A DNA stretch of 46,560 bases. It comes from an uncultured Bacteroidota bacterium. Lineage in GTDB: Bacteria; Bacteroidota; Bacteroidia; Chitinophagales; LD1. The position numbers and the translations under genes were made by a program. The notes beneath the pieces are model-generated. The model worked only from the letters and a program-made list of their open reading frames with translations. It had not been told where the DNA came from and did not search any database. The stretch's first letter is position 1, and every line of letters begins with the position of its first letter. Below are positions 1-8,580 of the stretch, in pieces. The DNA lies in the NCBI GenBank assembly GCA_903861145.1, contig CAIOTH010000095.1, positions 1-46,560 on the forward strand, in the 5' to 3' direction.

Positions 1-195
1 GAAGGGGTAACCGTAATTGAATTTACAGTATTTGACCGTTGGGGTGAAAAGGTGCATGATGGGCAATACCCTTGGGATGGAAATTATAAAGGCAAGCCGT
101 GCCCCGAAGGGGTTTATGTTTATTTGTTTAAACTTCAACTTGCTGCTAACCAGGTAGGGATAAAACGTACCGGCAGTATAACCTTAATGAGGTAG
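1..195 (+). CDS. C-terminal end of a T9SS type B cargo protein (partial)
   Basis: The window opens inside this reading frame; only the last 64 residues are visible, ending in TAG. They contain VFDRWGEKVHD, a W-D-G-N-Y-K-G segment, PEGVYVYLF and a closing KRTGSITLMR. This is the gliding-motility-associated C-terminal domain (CHU_C, type B sorting signal) that directs a protein out through the type IX secretion system. The passenger part lies upstream of the window, so its function is unknown. The same domain closes the protein at 4308-6740, so two type B cargo genes lie within 7 kb. A strong hairpin follows 22 bases after the stop. Confidence 0.85.
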   Translation, partial: EGVTVIEFTVFDRWGEKVHDGQYPWDGNYKGKPCPEGVYVYLFKLQLAANQVGIKRTGSITLMR

Positions 196-217
196 GATTA
201 ATGACCCAATAGCCCAC

Positions 218-260
218 AAAAAAAGGGATGACAAAACTTAATGTTTTATCATCCCTTTTT
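218..260. terminator. Bidirectional intrinsic terminator
   Basis: An 18-bp stem (AAAAAGGGATGACAAAAC against GTTTTATCATCCCTTTTT, one mismatch) closes a 6-base loop, with A-runs on one side and T-runs on the other. It lies between the stop of the plus-strand cargo gene and the stop of the minus-strand gene at 280-915, so it can end transcription from both directions. Confidence 0.85.
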
Positions 261-279
261 CAATTAACTACTTTATCGT

Positions 280-915
280 TTAAAGCAATGCCTTTTTACT
301 TGCTACAGAATCGCGCATACCGTTTAAACACTTCTCGGCCCATTTGCGGCTTGGCTCGTGGTCGGTCATTTCAGGCCGGAAATAGATATTAGTGAAGTTG
401 TCGTATTTCATTGGGAAGAGCTTGGGGTCCCATGCGCTTTCAGAGTAAATAATGCCATCGGTTACTTTGGCCAGTGCAGCCGCCAGGTGTCCGTAGGCAA
501 TATTTACTAATGCAGATTGACCGGCAGAACGTTTGAAATACCATTTAATATCCCACTCCTTAATCTGTTGAATTTCTTTTGCTGTAACCAAATCGTGGCA
601 TACTTCCTCAATATAGGTTGGCCAATAATCCAGGGTTTCAGATAGCTTATTACAATAGGCCTCTGTACCGCCCTTGGCTTTATCAAGCGTAAACCATGCA
701 TATTCAGTTCCCTTCCAAACAAATTTGTCTTCAGGGTTTATCTGCTTAATGTACTTCTCATCGTTGTCATGAACATTAACTGATAGTTTAACAACAGGGC
801 TTAATTGGTAAGACCTCAAATAGTCATTAATGGTTTGTTCTGCAATGCTCACAACGTTACCGTAGGTAAGCCGCTCGTCTATTTTGGTAGGGATAACCCC
901 GAATGATGTACTCAT
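280..915 (-). CDS. Hypothetical protein, 211 residues
   Basis: I do not recognise this protein. It starts at ATG (MSTSFGVIPTKIDERLTYGN) and has no signal peptide, membrane segment or repeat, so it is probably cytoplasmic. It is rich in aromatic residues (several Trp, for example WKGTEYAWFTLDKAKGG and WDIKWYFKRSAGQS), suggesting a compact mixed alpha/beta fold. A perfect TATCTTTG promoter element lies 52 bases upstream and a shared terminator lies downstream, so it is a single-gene transcription unit. The reading frame is full length and ends SVASKKALL. Nothing in the neighbours suggests a function. Confidence 0.75.
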   Translation of the reverse strand: MSTSFGVIPTKIDERLTYGNVVSIAEQTINDYLRSYQLSPVVKLSVNVHDNDEKYIKQINPEDKFVWKGTEYAWFTLDKAKGGTEAYCNKLSETLDYWPTYIEEVCHDLVTAKEIQQIKEWDIKWYFKRSAGQSALVNIAYGHLAAALAKVTDGIIYSESAWDPKLFPMKYDNFTNIYFRPEMTDHEPSRKWAEKCLNGMRDSVASKKALL

Positions 916-967
916 GATATTGTATTTCCGGAAAGAATGAAAAAGGTGTGCCTATATGAAAAGCCTT

Positions 968-975
968 CAAAGATA
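968..975 (-). promoter_or_regulatory. Bacteroidota -7 element TATCTTTG
   Basis: On the minus strand the sequence reads TATCTTTG, a perfect match to TAnnTTTG. It would start transcription around 964, giving a leader of about 49 nt to the ATG at 915. No clear TTG -33 box is seen. Confidence 0.5.
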
Positions 976-1298
976 GCATAAAAATGCGGAAACGGGCATT
1001 TATTCCACTAAAGGCAGGTTGTATGCCAAAGTGCCACTAATGTTTCTAACTGTATTTTAAGCCAAAAACCCATTACGCCAGAGGCGCGCACGTATTATAC
1101 TGTATACTCTTAAGGTTAGAGTGTTACTAATTATGAAGCCAGTGCTTTGCTATTTAAAGGGTTTATAGCCAATTATGAAGTTAGGAAAAATATTTATGAA
1201 AAAATATTAATTATTTTAAATTCAATAATCACATATTTCATGACCAGTTCTTGCCGAAAACTGTACTATTAACAGGCACAAAATTAAACGTGTTACCC
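976..1298. other. Intergenic region with no gene
   Basis: This AT-rich region lies between divergent genes. I see no gene in it. It holds a small dyad TATAC-T-GTATA at 1096-1106 and two copies of AATTATGAAG about 45 bases apart. No convincing TAnnTTTG element is visible for the plus-strand gene at 1299. Confidence 0.5.
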
Positions 1299-4253
1299 AT
1301 GAAACGTTACTTACTTATAGGTGCTGTTTTGCTAAACCTTATATCTTACAGCCAGGCCCCCCAACAAATGAATTACCAGGCAGTGTGCCGAAATGCTGCG
1401 GGACAACCGTTGCCAAACAACACAACTGTTTCCATCCGGTTTCAAATACATGATGGTTCAGCATCAGGAACAATTGTTTTTCAAGAAAGCACTACGGCTG
1501 TTACCAATCAGTTTGGCTTAATATCCTTGCCGATTGGCCAATTGGGCAATCTTGCAACGGTTGATTGGAGTTCGGGCGCCAAATATTTACAGGTTGAATA
1601 TGACCCCGCAGGTGGCTCAAACTTTACAGATATGGGTACCAGCCAATTGCTAAGTGTGCCTTATGCCTTATTTGCTGCCAATGCCGCTAATGGCTCGGGT
1701 ATAACGGGCCCCACAGGTGCTGCTGGTACGGTGGGACCAACGGGTGGAAATGGAGCGCAAGGACCGCAGGGGCCACAAGGCCCAGCAGGAGCCGGCGTTA
1801 CAGGACCTACGGGACCAGCAGGATCAGCCGGCCCACAGGGGCCCCAGGGTAATCAGGGGTTACGTGGTAGTACTGGTGCGACAGGACCGCAGGGAACAAA
1901 CGGTATAGCCGGCCCAACGGGTGCTAATGGAATTAATGGTGCCACAGGAAGTACGGGTTCAACAGGCCCGAGTGGTGGACCAGTTGGGCCGACAGGGCCA
2001 TCGGGCGTTGACGGAACAAATGGTACCGATGGAGTTACAGGTGCTACCGGAAATACGGGGCCTATTGGATTTACAGGACCCATCGGATTAACAGGCCCCG
2101 TAGGAAGTACCGGTGCTATTGGTACAACCGGTAATACCGGAGCGGATGGTATACAAGGACCAGTTGGACCATCGGGGCCAATTGGAGATACTGGTATTAC
2201 CGGTGCAACCGGCAGTACGGGTGCAGATGGAATACAAGGACCTTTTGGACCTACCGGATTAACGGGAGATATAGGTACTACGGGAGCTACCGGCCCTAGC
2301 GGCGGGCCAATGGGGCCAACCGGAAATGACGGTGTTACCGGCGCGACGGGAATTGATGGAACACAAGGACCAACCGGAATTGACGGGGCTACCGGTTTGC
2401 AGGGGCCAACCGGAGCAGATGGTGCAACCGGGCCTTCAGGAATCGACGGAGCACCAGGAATTACCGGAGCACAGGGGCCAACAGGAAATGCCGGAGTACA
2501 AGGCACAACCGGCTTACAAGGACCTACGGGAAACGATGGAGCACAAGGTGTTGCCGGGCCGCAAGGAACAACCGGTAACCAGGGAGCAACAGGAATAGAT
2601 GGGCAACAGGGAGCAACCGGTGCTGCAGGCATTCAAGGAACAACAGGAGCGCAAGGTTCGCCGGGAGTGGCAGGGCCAACCGGGGCAGTGGGTACTCAAG
2701 GAGCTACAGGGGCACAGGGAATTACAGGAGCTATTGGCACTACAGGTTCGCAAGGAATACAGGGAGTAACAGGAGCACAGGGCGCTACCGGCAATAATGG
2801 CGCTACCGGTGCCACCGGGCCGCAAGGAGCAACAGGTTCACAAGGAATACAGGGAATAACAGGTGCCCAGGGTAGCACAGGTATACAAGGTATTACCGGT
2901 GCAACAGGCACTACCGGTAGCCAGGGATTACAAGGAATAACCGGTACCACCGGAAGCCAGGGTATACAGGGGGTTACGGGGGCATCAGGTACCAATGGGG
3001 TTACAGGTCCAACGGGCCCGTTGGGAGTAGCAGGAGGTGATTTAACCGGAAACTACCCCAACCCAACGGTAGCTCAAATACAAGGTAACCCGGTTAGCAA
3101 TTCTGCTCCAACACTTAATCAAATTTTAAAGTGGAATGGAGCAGCATGGGTTCCGTCTACCGATAGCAGCGATTATGCATGGAATATGACAGGCAATGCA
3201 GGAACCGACCCTACGGTTAATTTTGTTGGAACCAGTGATGCGCAAAACCTTGTATTTAAAGTAAACAGTCAAATAGCCGGCTTGCTTGATTTCAGCAACT
3301 TCAATACTTCCTTCGGTTATCAATCGGCATATGCCAATAACGGTATATCAAATACCGCTATGGGCTATCAAACATTATATACTAATACAACCGGTGGTTA
3401 TAATACAGCTATTGGACAAACCTCATTGTTCCTCAACACAACGGGGGCAGATAATTCGGGTTATGGCGTTAGCTCCTTGTTCCTGAATACAGCAGGTTCA
3501 AATAACGTGGCCAGCGGCTATAAGGCCTTATATGCAAACGATACCGGCTCATCGAGCACTGCAACAGGTTGGGAGGCATTGTATTCAAACACCCATGGTT
3601 CATTTAACGTGGCCGATGGGTATAAAGCCCTATGGAACAACCTTACAGGTACCAATAATACCGGTATAGGTTACAACGCAGAAGTTAGCAGTGGCATTTT
3701 AACTAATGCTACCGCTATAGGCTCGAATGCAACAGTAAATGCTTCGAAAAAAATACGTTTAGGCGATGCGAATATTACTGTAATTGAAGGACAGGTGGGT
3801 TTTACGAATCCATCGGACGGGCGCTTTAAGTATAATATAACCGAAAGCGACGTTAAAGGACTCGACTTTATTAAGAGGCTAAGACCGGTAGTTTACAATT
3901 TCGATACGAAGAAGTTTGAGGAGTTTTTAATAAGGGGTCTGCCGGCTGATGAACAAAAAGCGCGCCTGGAGGGAAGGGACTTCACTGGGTCGTCATCTAT
4001 CCGCCAAAGCGGTTTTATTGCCCAGGAAGTTGAGCAGGCAATGAAAACCAGCGGCTACGATTTTAATGGCTTGCACAAGCCCGAAAACGAAAATGATAAT
4101 TACGGTATTACCTATGGGCAATTTGTTGTGCCGTTAGTAAAGGCCGTACAGGAACAGCAGGAAATGATTGAGGCACAAAAAGGCGCCATTGAGGAATTGA
4201 AAAAGCAGAATGAATTAATGATAAAGGAAATTGAGGCCTTGAAGAAGAAGTAA
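1299..4253 (+). CDS. Collagen-like surface fibre protein with self-cleaving S74 chaperone tail
   Basis: This is a secreted 984-residue fibre. I chose ATG 1299 over a TTG at 1251 because it begins the signal peptide ([20 protein letters not shown]). Residues about 20-130 form a globular head. Residues about 134-577 are Gly-X-Y triplets, mostly GPTG, GATG and GPQG, with two one-residue breaks. A stretch of roughly 24-residue YadA-head-like repeats (GYxALYxNTTGxxNTAxG) follows. The tail carries SDGRFK at about S839 to K844, the Ser/Lys pair of the peptidase S74 intramolecular chaperone known from phage tailspikes, then a C-terminal coiled coil ([20 protein letters not shown]). S74 domains trimerise and cut themselves off, which suits a triple helix. 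No T9SS sorting domain is seen. It is the first of three closely spaced genes. Confidence 0.85.
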   Translation: MKRYLLIGAVLLNLISYSQAPQQMNYQAVCRNAAGQPLPNNTTVSIRFQIHDGSASGTIVFQESTTAVTNQFGLISLPIGQLGNLATVDWSSGAKYLQVEYDPAGGSNFTDMGTSQLLSVPYALFAANAANGSGITGPTGAAGTVGPTGGNGAQGPQGPQGPAGAGVTGPTGPAGSAGPQGPQGNQGLRGSTGATGPQGTNGIAGPTGANGINGATGSTGSTGPSGGPVGPTGPSGVDGTNGTDGVTGATGNTGPIGFTGPIGLTGPVGSTGAIGTTGNTGADGIQGPVGPSGPIGDTGITGATGSTGADGIQGPFGPTGLTGDIGTTGATGPSGGPMGPTGNDGVTGATGIDGTQGPTGIDGATGLQGPTGADGATGPSGIDGAPGITGAQGPTGNAGVQGTTGLQGPTGNDGAQGVAGPQGTTGNQGATGIDGQQGATGAAGIQGTTGAQGSPGVAGPTGAVGTQGATGAQGITGAIGTTGSQGIQGVTGAQGATGNNGATGATGPQGATGSQGIQGITGAQGSTGIQGITGATGTTGSQGLQGITGTTGSQGIQGVTGASGTNGVTGPTGPLGVAGGDLTGNYPNPTVAQIQGNPVSNSAPTLNQILKWNGAAWVPSTDSSDYAWNMTGNAGTDPTVNFVGTSDAQNLVFKVNSQIAGLLDFSNFNTSFGYQSAYANNGISNTAMGYQTLYTNTTGGYNTAIGQTSLFLNTTGADNSGYGVSSLFLNTAGSNNVASGYKALYANDTGSSSTATGWEALYSNTHGSFNVADGYKALWNNLTGTNNTGIGYNAEVSSGILTNATAIGSNATVNASKKIRLGDANITVIEGQVGFTNPSDGRFKYNITESDVKGLDFIKRLRPVVYNFDTKKFEEFLIRGLPADEQKARLEGRDFTGSSSIRQSGFIAQEVEQAMKTSGYDFNGLHKPENENDNYGITYGQFVVPLVKAVQEQQEMIEAQKGAIEELKKQNELMIKEIEALKKK
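1698..3035 (+). repeat. Gly-X-Y collagen-like coding repeat
   Basis: About 148 codon triplets beginning with glycine. The 9-base periodicity is strong at protein level, but synonymous codons vary, so the repeat is not a recent identical expansion. It produces long open frames on the opposite strand that are artefacts. Confidence 0.9.
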
Positions 4254-4307
4254 TAACACCGGTAGTTGGTATTAATAAGGATTTAGACTGAGAAAATATG
4301 TACAAGT

Positions 4308-6740
4308 ATGACTAAAGCAATATACGCTGAGGGGGCGAGTAGTGGCATGGTGAACAGAAACGCTAAAACTTATCTCCACAAAGGCACAATGCTGATGTTT
4401 CTTTTAATTACCGCTGCGGCGGGGTATGGACAATATTGCCTTCCAACCTACCAAACGGCAACTTGCATATCGGGCGATTATATTAGTGGGGTTCAGTTTA
4501 ATACTATAAATAATCAAAACACCGGCTGTCCGGGTTCGGGGGCAAATTACAGCGATTTTACAGGGTCGATATGCACCAGCGTTTGCCCGGGCTCAAGCTA
4601 TCAAATAACCATTACCAATAACGCTACTAACGGCGAGTATATGGCTGTTTGCATTGACCTGAATGAAAACGATGATTTCTCGGACCCAGGAGAGTTTTTC
4701 CCCATTGGTTATGCTCAGCCAGGTGCTAACATAAGCGCCAACATTATTATACCACCAACTGCAATGCCGGGCAACTCGAGACTAAGAGTGTTTTGCCAAG
4801 GAGCCAACGTAACGTTGACCCAAAGTGATGTTTGCGGCAACCTATCCACCGGCGAAGTGCAGGACTACTGCCTTAATATTAACTTACCTGTTACCGTTAA
4901 TTTAGGAAGCAATATTACCCAGTGTGGGGGTAGTGTAACGTTAGATGCGGGTAACGCGGGGTCCGGTTATTCCTGGTCGGATGCATCAACCAGCGAAACT
5001 TTATTGGTCAGTACAAGCGGTACGTATAGCACCACCGTTACAAATGCCAACAGTTGCTCGGCATCGGCATCAGTAAACGTGTATATTAAACCGGTGCCCG
5101 TTGTGGCGCTGGGGTCCAATGTAAAACAATGCGGTGGCACCGTTACTTTAGATGCCGGAAATGCAGGCCAAACGTTTTTGTGGAACAATGCCGCAACTAC
5201 CGAATCGATAACCACTAGTAGTAGCGGTAACTATGTAGTAACCGTTACAAATGTTAGCAGTAGTTGCACCGCCAGTAGCCGTGTTAGGGTTACTATTGAC
5301 ACCATTCCGGTGGTTAACCTTAATGCAGTACTACCTAAATGCGGAGGCTTTGACACTTTAAATGCAGGTGACATTGGTTCAAGTTATGCATGGTCTGATG
5401 GCTCAACTGGTCAAACGCTGATAGTAAACAGCAGCGCCATTTATCGGGTTACGGTAACCGATGGCAATACATGTACTGCGTCCGCTTCAGAAAACGCTAC
5501 CATTCATCCGCTGCCGGTGGTTACGCTAAACATCCAGCAAAACGTTTGTAACACGCTGGCCAATTTCAATTTATACGGAGGTAGTCCAATGGGTGGAACA
5601 TACTACGTTGACCACATAGCAGATACTGCATTCAATACCATTGACGCGGGAATACTAGGTCATCATATTACTTACATCTACACCGATACTTTGGGATGTT
5701 CAGATTCTGCCACAACATATATTACCGTGCGCAAGCATCCGTTTATTACCACGCTTAACTTCCCTCCTACTTGCGCCGGTTCTGCAACTATTAACCTCGA
5801 TGATTATTTTACCCCCGCCGGTGGGGTTTACTCAGGATTGGGAGTTAGCACACACTACTTTTACCCACCCTTAAGCGGGCCGGGAAAGGATACGATTATA
5901 GATATTGTTACTGACAGTTATGGCTGCACGGATACTTCCATTTTTCCGGTAACGGTTAATTCTTCAGTCAAGGTTTCGCTGGCTCCGAGTGTTTTGACCA
6001 ACGCAATATGCGCAGGACAAACAGTTTCATTTACAGCTTTGGGTGCTTCGAACTACCAGTTTTTCATCAATGGCATTGCACAGGATAGTATGTCGGTAGC
6101 CAATACATTTAGCACTTTTGCATTGCAAAACAACGATGCTGTAACGGTTGTAGGCACCAATACCTGCTCGGCAGATACAGCTATAGCGATAGGTTTCAAT
6201 GTTTATCCGCTTCCGGTCGTATCTGCTGGAAATGATACATCCATCTCTTTAGGCCAATCGCTGCAACTAAATACGGTAGCAAGCGGCTCGGGCTTATTGG
6301 TTTACCAATGGAACCCTGCCGGGTTATTGAATGTTGGAAACATACCCGACCCTCTTTACTCGGGCACTGCTGATTCTGTAGTTTTTACGGTAGTAGTATC
6401 TGATACTTATGGCTGCATAGACTCTGACCAGGTAACGGTACACGTTGTTGTACCGGACGCGGTACAATTACCTAACATTATTACCCCCGATGGTAACGGC
6501 AAAAACGATACCTGGAAAGTAAACAGCAGGGTTGACCTTACCGGTTCAAAGCTTGTAATTTTTAACCGTTGGGGAGAAACCGTTTACCATGCCGAAAATT
6601 ACAATAACGACTGGGGAGGCACTTACAACACCGGTGAGAAACTGCCGGATGGAACCTACTACTATGAATTCCAGGTGCCATCGCAAAACAATCATTTATA
6701 TAAAGGCGCTATTAATATTTTAAACGGAGGAGCGAAATAG
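4308..6740 (+). CDS. T9SS type B cargo protein with GEVEDY-like and Ig-like domains
   Basis: This 810-residue secreted protein is a likely adhesin. The hydrophobic signal MLMFLLITAAAGYGQ starts at residue 28, so ATG 4389 may be the true start; the longer start is kept as uncertain. A Cys-rich N-terminal domain ends in GEVQDYCLNI (GEVEDY-type, near residue 181). Three tandem Ig-like repeats of about 66 residues follow (pattern LGSN..QCGG.VTLDAGNAG...W), then further Ig/PKD-like modules. The end (LPNIITPDGNGKNDTW, VIFNRWGETVYH, LPDGTYYYEF) is the type B sorting domain. It lies 54 bases after the collagen-like gene and 5 bases before a PorP/SprF gene. Type B cargo is known to need a dedicated SprF-like partner, so the pair is probably cognate. 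Confidence 0.85.
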   Translation: MTKAIYAEGASSGMVNRNAKTYLHKGTMLMFLLITAAAGYGQYCLPTYQTATCISGDYISGVQFNTINNQNTGCPGSGANYSDFTGSICTSVCPGSSYQITITNNATNGEYMAVCIDLNENDDFSDPGEFFPIGYAQPGANISANIIIPPTAMPGNSRLRVFCQGANVTLTQSDVCGNLSTGEVQDYCLNINLPVTVNLGSNITQCGGSVTLDAGNAGSGYSWSDASTSETLLVSTSGTYSTTVTNANSCSASASVNVYIKPVPVVALGSNVKQCGGTVTLDAGNAGQTFLWNNAATTESITTSSSGNYVVTVTNVSSSCTASSRVRVTIDTIPVVNLNAVLPKCGGFDTLNAGDIGSSYAWSDGSTGQTLIVNSSAIYRVTVTDGNTCTASASENATIHPLPVVTLNIQQNVCNTLANFNLYGGSPMGGTYYVDHIADTAFNTIDAGILGHHITYIYTDTLGCSDSATTYITVRKHPFITTLNFPPTCAGSATINLDDYFTPAGGVYSGLGVSTHYFYPPLSGPGKDTIIDIVTDSYGCTDTSIFPVTVNSSVKVSLAPSVLTNAICAGQTVSFTALGASNYQFFINGIAQDSMSVANTFSTFALQNNDAVTVVGTNTCSADTAIAIGFNVYPLPVVSAGNDTSISLGQSLQLNTVASGSGLLVYQWNPAGLLNVGNIPDPLYSGTADSVVFTVVVSDTYGCIDSDQVTVHVVVPDAVQLPNIITPDGNGKNDTWKVNSRVDLTGSKLVIFNRWGETVYHAENYNNDWGGTYNTGEKLPDGTYYYEFQVPSQNNHLYKGAINILNGGAK

Positions 6741-6745
6741 TCATT

Positions 6746-8341
6746 ATGAAAAAACTCTTTTTAATAAGCTTATTGGCCATAGGAGTAACTGCGCAAATGC
6801 GGGCACAGCAATTGCCTTTATATAGCCAGTTATACTTTATGCGCATGCTTTATAACCCGGCGCTTACCGCTTATAATGGCAGTAGTAATCTATATGGCTT
6901 TTACCGCGACCAGTGGACAGATATACCCGGCCACCCGGTTACTGCAGGCGCCGTAGGGGAAGTTAGTTTATGGAAAGACCAGATAGGAACAGGGTTTCAT
7001 TTATACGAAGACAATACAGACATTATACACCGTATTAACGCACAGGTTTATTACGCCCAAAAAATAAAGCTAGCCAAAGATCATACACTATCGCTGGGAG
7101 TTTCTCTAGGTATTACCGAAACGCATATTGACTTTAATAACGTAACCGCTGCGGATGGTGATGATGAAGGTATTGCCCAGGGAACCAAGACCGGTGCCGC
7201 TTTTGCCATGAATATTGGCCTTGCATACCAATGGAAAAAGCTAACCGTCAGCTTCGCTATACCACAGGTAATAAATACTCAGGCGAGATTAATAAGCCAG
7301 TTACACGAGAGTGATTACCTTAACTCACGTAGCTTTTTAGGGGGCGCCAGCTATGAATTCAGCTTTGCAAAAGAGAAGTTTAATATTGAGCCAGGTGTAT
7401 TGGTAAAGGGAATGCCCGGCTTGCCGGTACAGATTGATGGCGATGTAACAGCCAACTATAAACGCTTCGTGTTTTTAGGCGTAGGGTACCGGTCGGCTTA
7501 TGGGGTTGGAGTAAATGCAGCCGTTCGCATCAGTAAAATATTTACAATAGGTTACGCTTATGAATATCCCATTATCCCCCATCTGAACTATGCTATCACA
7601 CATGGCACACATGAACTGATGGTAGGAATTAGCTTCGATACCTGGATGAAGAAGAAACCTGCAAGCAAGACTGACGACAGACAGGAGAAAATGGAAGGTG
7701 GCTTGGGTAAAAAAATTGATTCGCTGATTCAAAAGATAAACCACCTTGATAGTGTGTTGGACGCTAATAAGCTTACACAGCAACAGCTTGATAGCGCGCG
7801 CCAAAGCCTTGATGCGATATTGGCCAAGAACATGCAACAGGATGAACAGATAAAGGAGCTATCGGACAGAATGGATAAAATGCGGACCCAGTTTAAGGAC
7901 AGCCTTGATAATATGGCTAAGTCGTACCGCCAACGGGTTAAAGATAACCCACCGGTTAATTTCCCCTCATCCGTCAATCGAGATACGAGAGCAGTGGAGG
8001 GCGAGATATACCGGTTGAACAACGTAGAGTTTAATTTGAACAGTAGCTATCTCAAAAAGGAATCGTACCCCCAGCTGGATAACGTAATTACCTTCCTTCA
8101 GTTAAACCCCGGCATACATATCCGTATTGTAGGCCATACCGATTCAATTGCCTCGCCTAAGTACAACCAATGGCTAAGCGAGCGCAGAGCGATGGCTGTT
8201 TATGACTACTTACTTGGCAAAGGCATTTATGGCGACCGGTTGGTTTACATCGGCTTTGGCGAAAAAGTGCCCATTGCCGATAACGCTACCGAAGCCGGTA
8301 GGGCAACTAACCGCAGGGTCGAGTTCGAAATCGTCAAGTAA
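6746..8341 (+). CDS. PorP/SprF-family outer membrane protein fused to an OmpA domain
   Basis: This 531-residue protein begins with a signal peptide and QQLPLYSQLYFMRMLYNPA, the opening typical of the PorP/SprF family. The barrel runs to about residue 300 (GTHELMVGISFDTW). A charged heptad-rich linker follows (about 318-400). Residues about 420-531 are an OmpA C-terminal domain with GHTDSIASPKYNQWLSERRA; the Asp of HTD and the second Arg of LSERRA correspond to the known diaminopimelate-binding pair. PorP/SprF proteins act in type IX secretion, and SprF is needed for type B cargo. Usual family members are about 300-370 residues, without the OmpA part. The start lies 5 bases after the cargo gene stop, so the two are surely co-transcribed. 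Fusion suggests a secretion or anchoring unit fixed to peptidoglycan. Confidence 0.88.
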   Translation: MKKLFLISLLAIGVTAQMRAQQLPLYSQLYFMRMLYNPALTAYNGSSNLYGFYRDQWTDIPGHPVTAGAVGEVSLWKDQIGTGFHLYEDNTDIIHRINAQVYYAQKIKLAKDHTLSLGVSLGITETHIDFNNVTAADGDDEGIAQGTKTGAAFAMNIGLAYQWKKLTVSFAIPQVINTQARLISQLHESDYLNSRSFLGGASYEFSFAKEKFNIEPGVLVKGMPGLPVQIDGDVTANYKRFVFLGVGYRSAYGVGVNAAVRISKIFTIGYAYEYPIIPHLNYAITHGTHELMVGISFDTWMKKKPASKTDDRQEKMEGGLGKKIDSLIQKINHLDSVLDANKLTQQQLDSARQSLDAILAKNMQQDEQIKELSDRMDKMRTQFKDSLDNMAKSYRQRVKDNPPVNFPSSVNRDTRAVEGEIYRLNNVEFNLNSSYLKKESYPQLDNVITFLQLNPGIHIRIVGHTDSIASPKYNQWLSERRAMAVYDYLLGKGIYGDRLVYIGFGEKVPIADNATEAGRATNRRVEFEIVK

Positions 8342-8381
8342 ACTCAGGTACCATTTGCCTACTAACCAACCACAGACTTGC

Positions 8382-8401
8382 ATTTTTCATGCATGAAAAA
8401 T
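8382..8401. repeat. Perfect 20-bp palindrome
   Basis: ATTTTTCATGCATGAAAAAT is its own reverse complement. It lies 41 bases after the stop of the PorP-OmpA gene. A second perfect palindrome CATTTACGTAAATG is at 8516-8529. The rest of 8342-8580 holds no gene. The first palindrome could be an operator or a weak terminator; neither has a GC-rich stem. Confidence 0.6.
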
Positions 8402-8580
8402 ACCGTCATAATTTTGCCTGCATGGTTACCATTTTTCATTTTGTAAACCATCTTTTTTAAAAATAACGTGTAATAAACTTATTATCATATAGTTACAAAA
8501 ATGGTGGGTGTAAACCATTTACGTAAATGCTATGCAAGTTTGTTGCAAGTCTTTTCGGGGTGTTTAATATAATTGCTGGC

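Noticed and set aside
1853-2632. 259-residue open frame on the minus strand, rich in Pro-Val-Ala-Pro
   Set aside because: It is the antisense shadow of the Gly-X-Y repeat; GGN codons read backwards give Pro/Ala-type codons without stops. No start signal or family pattern.
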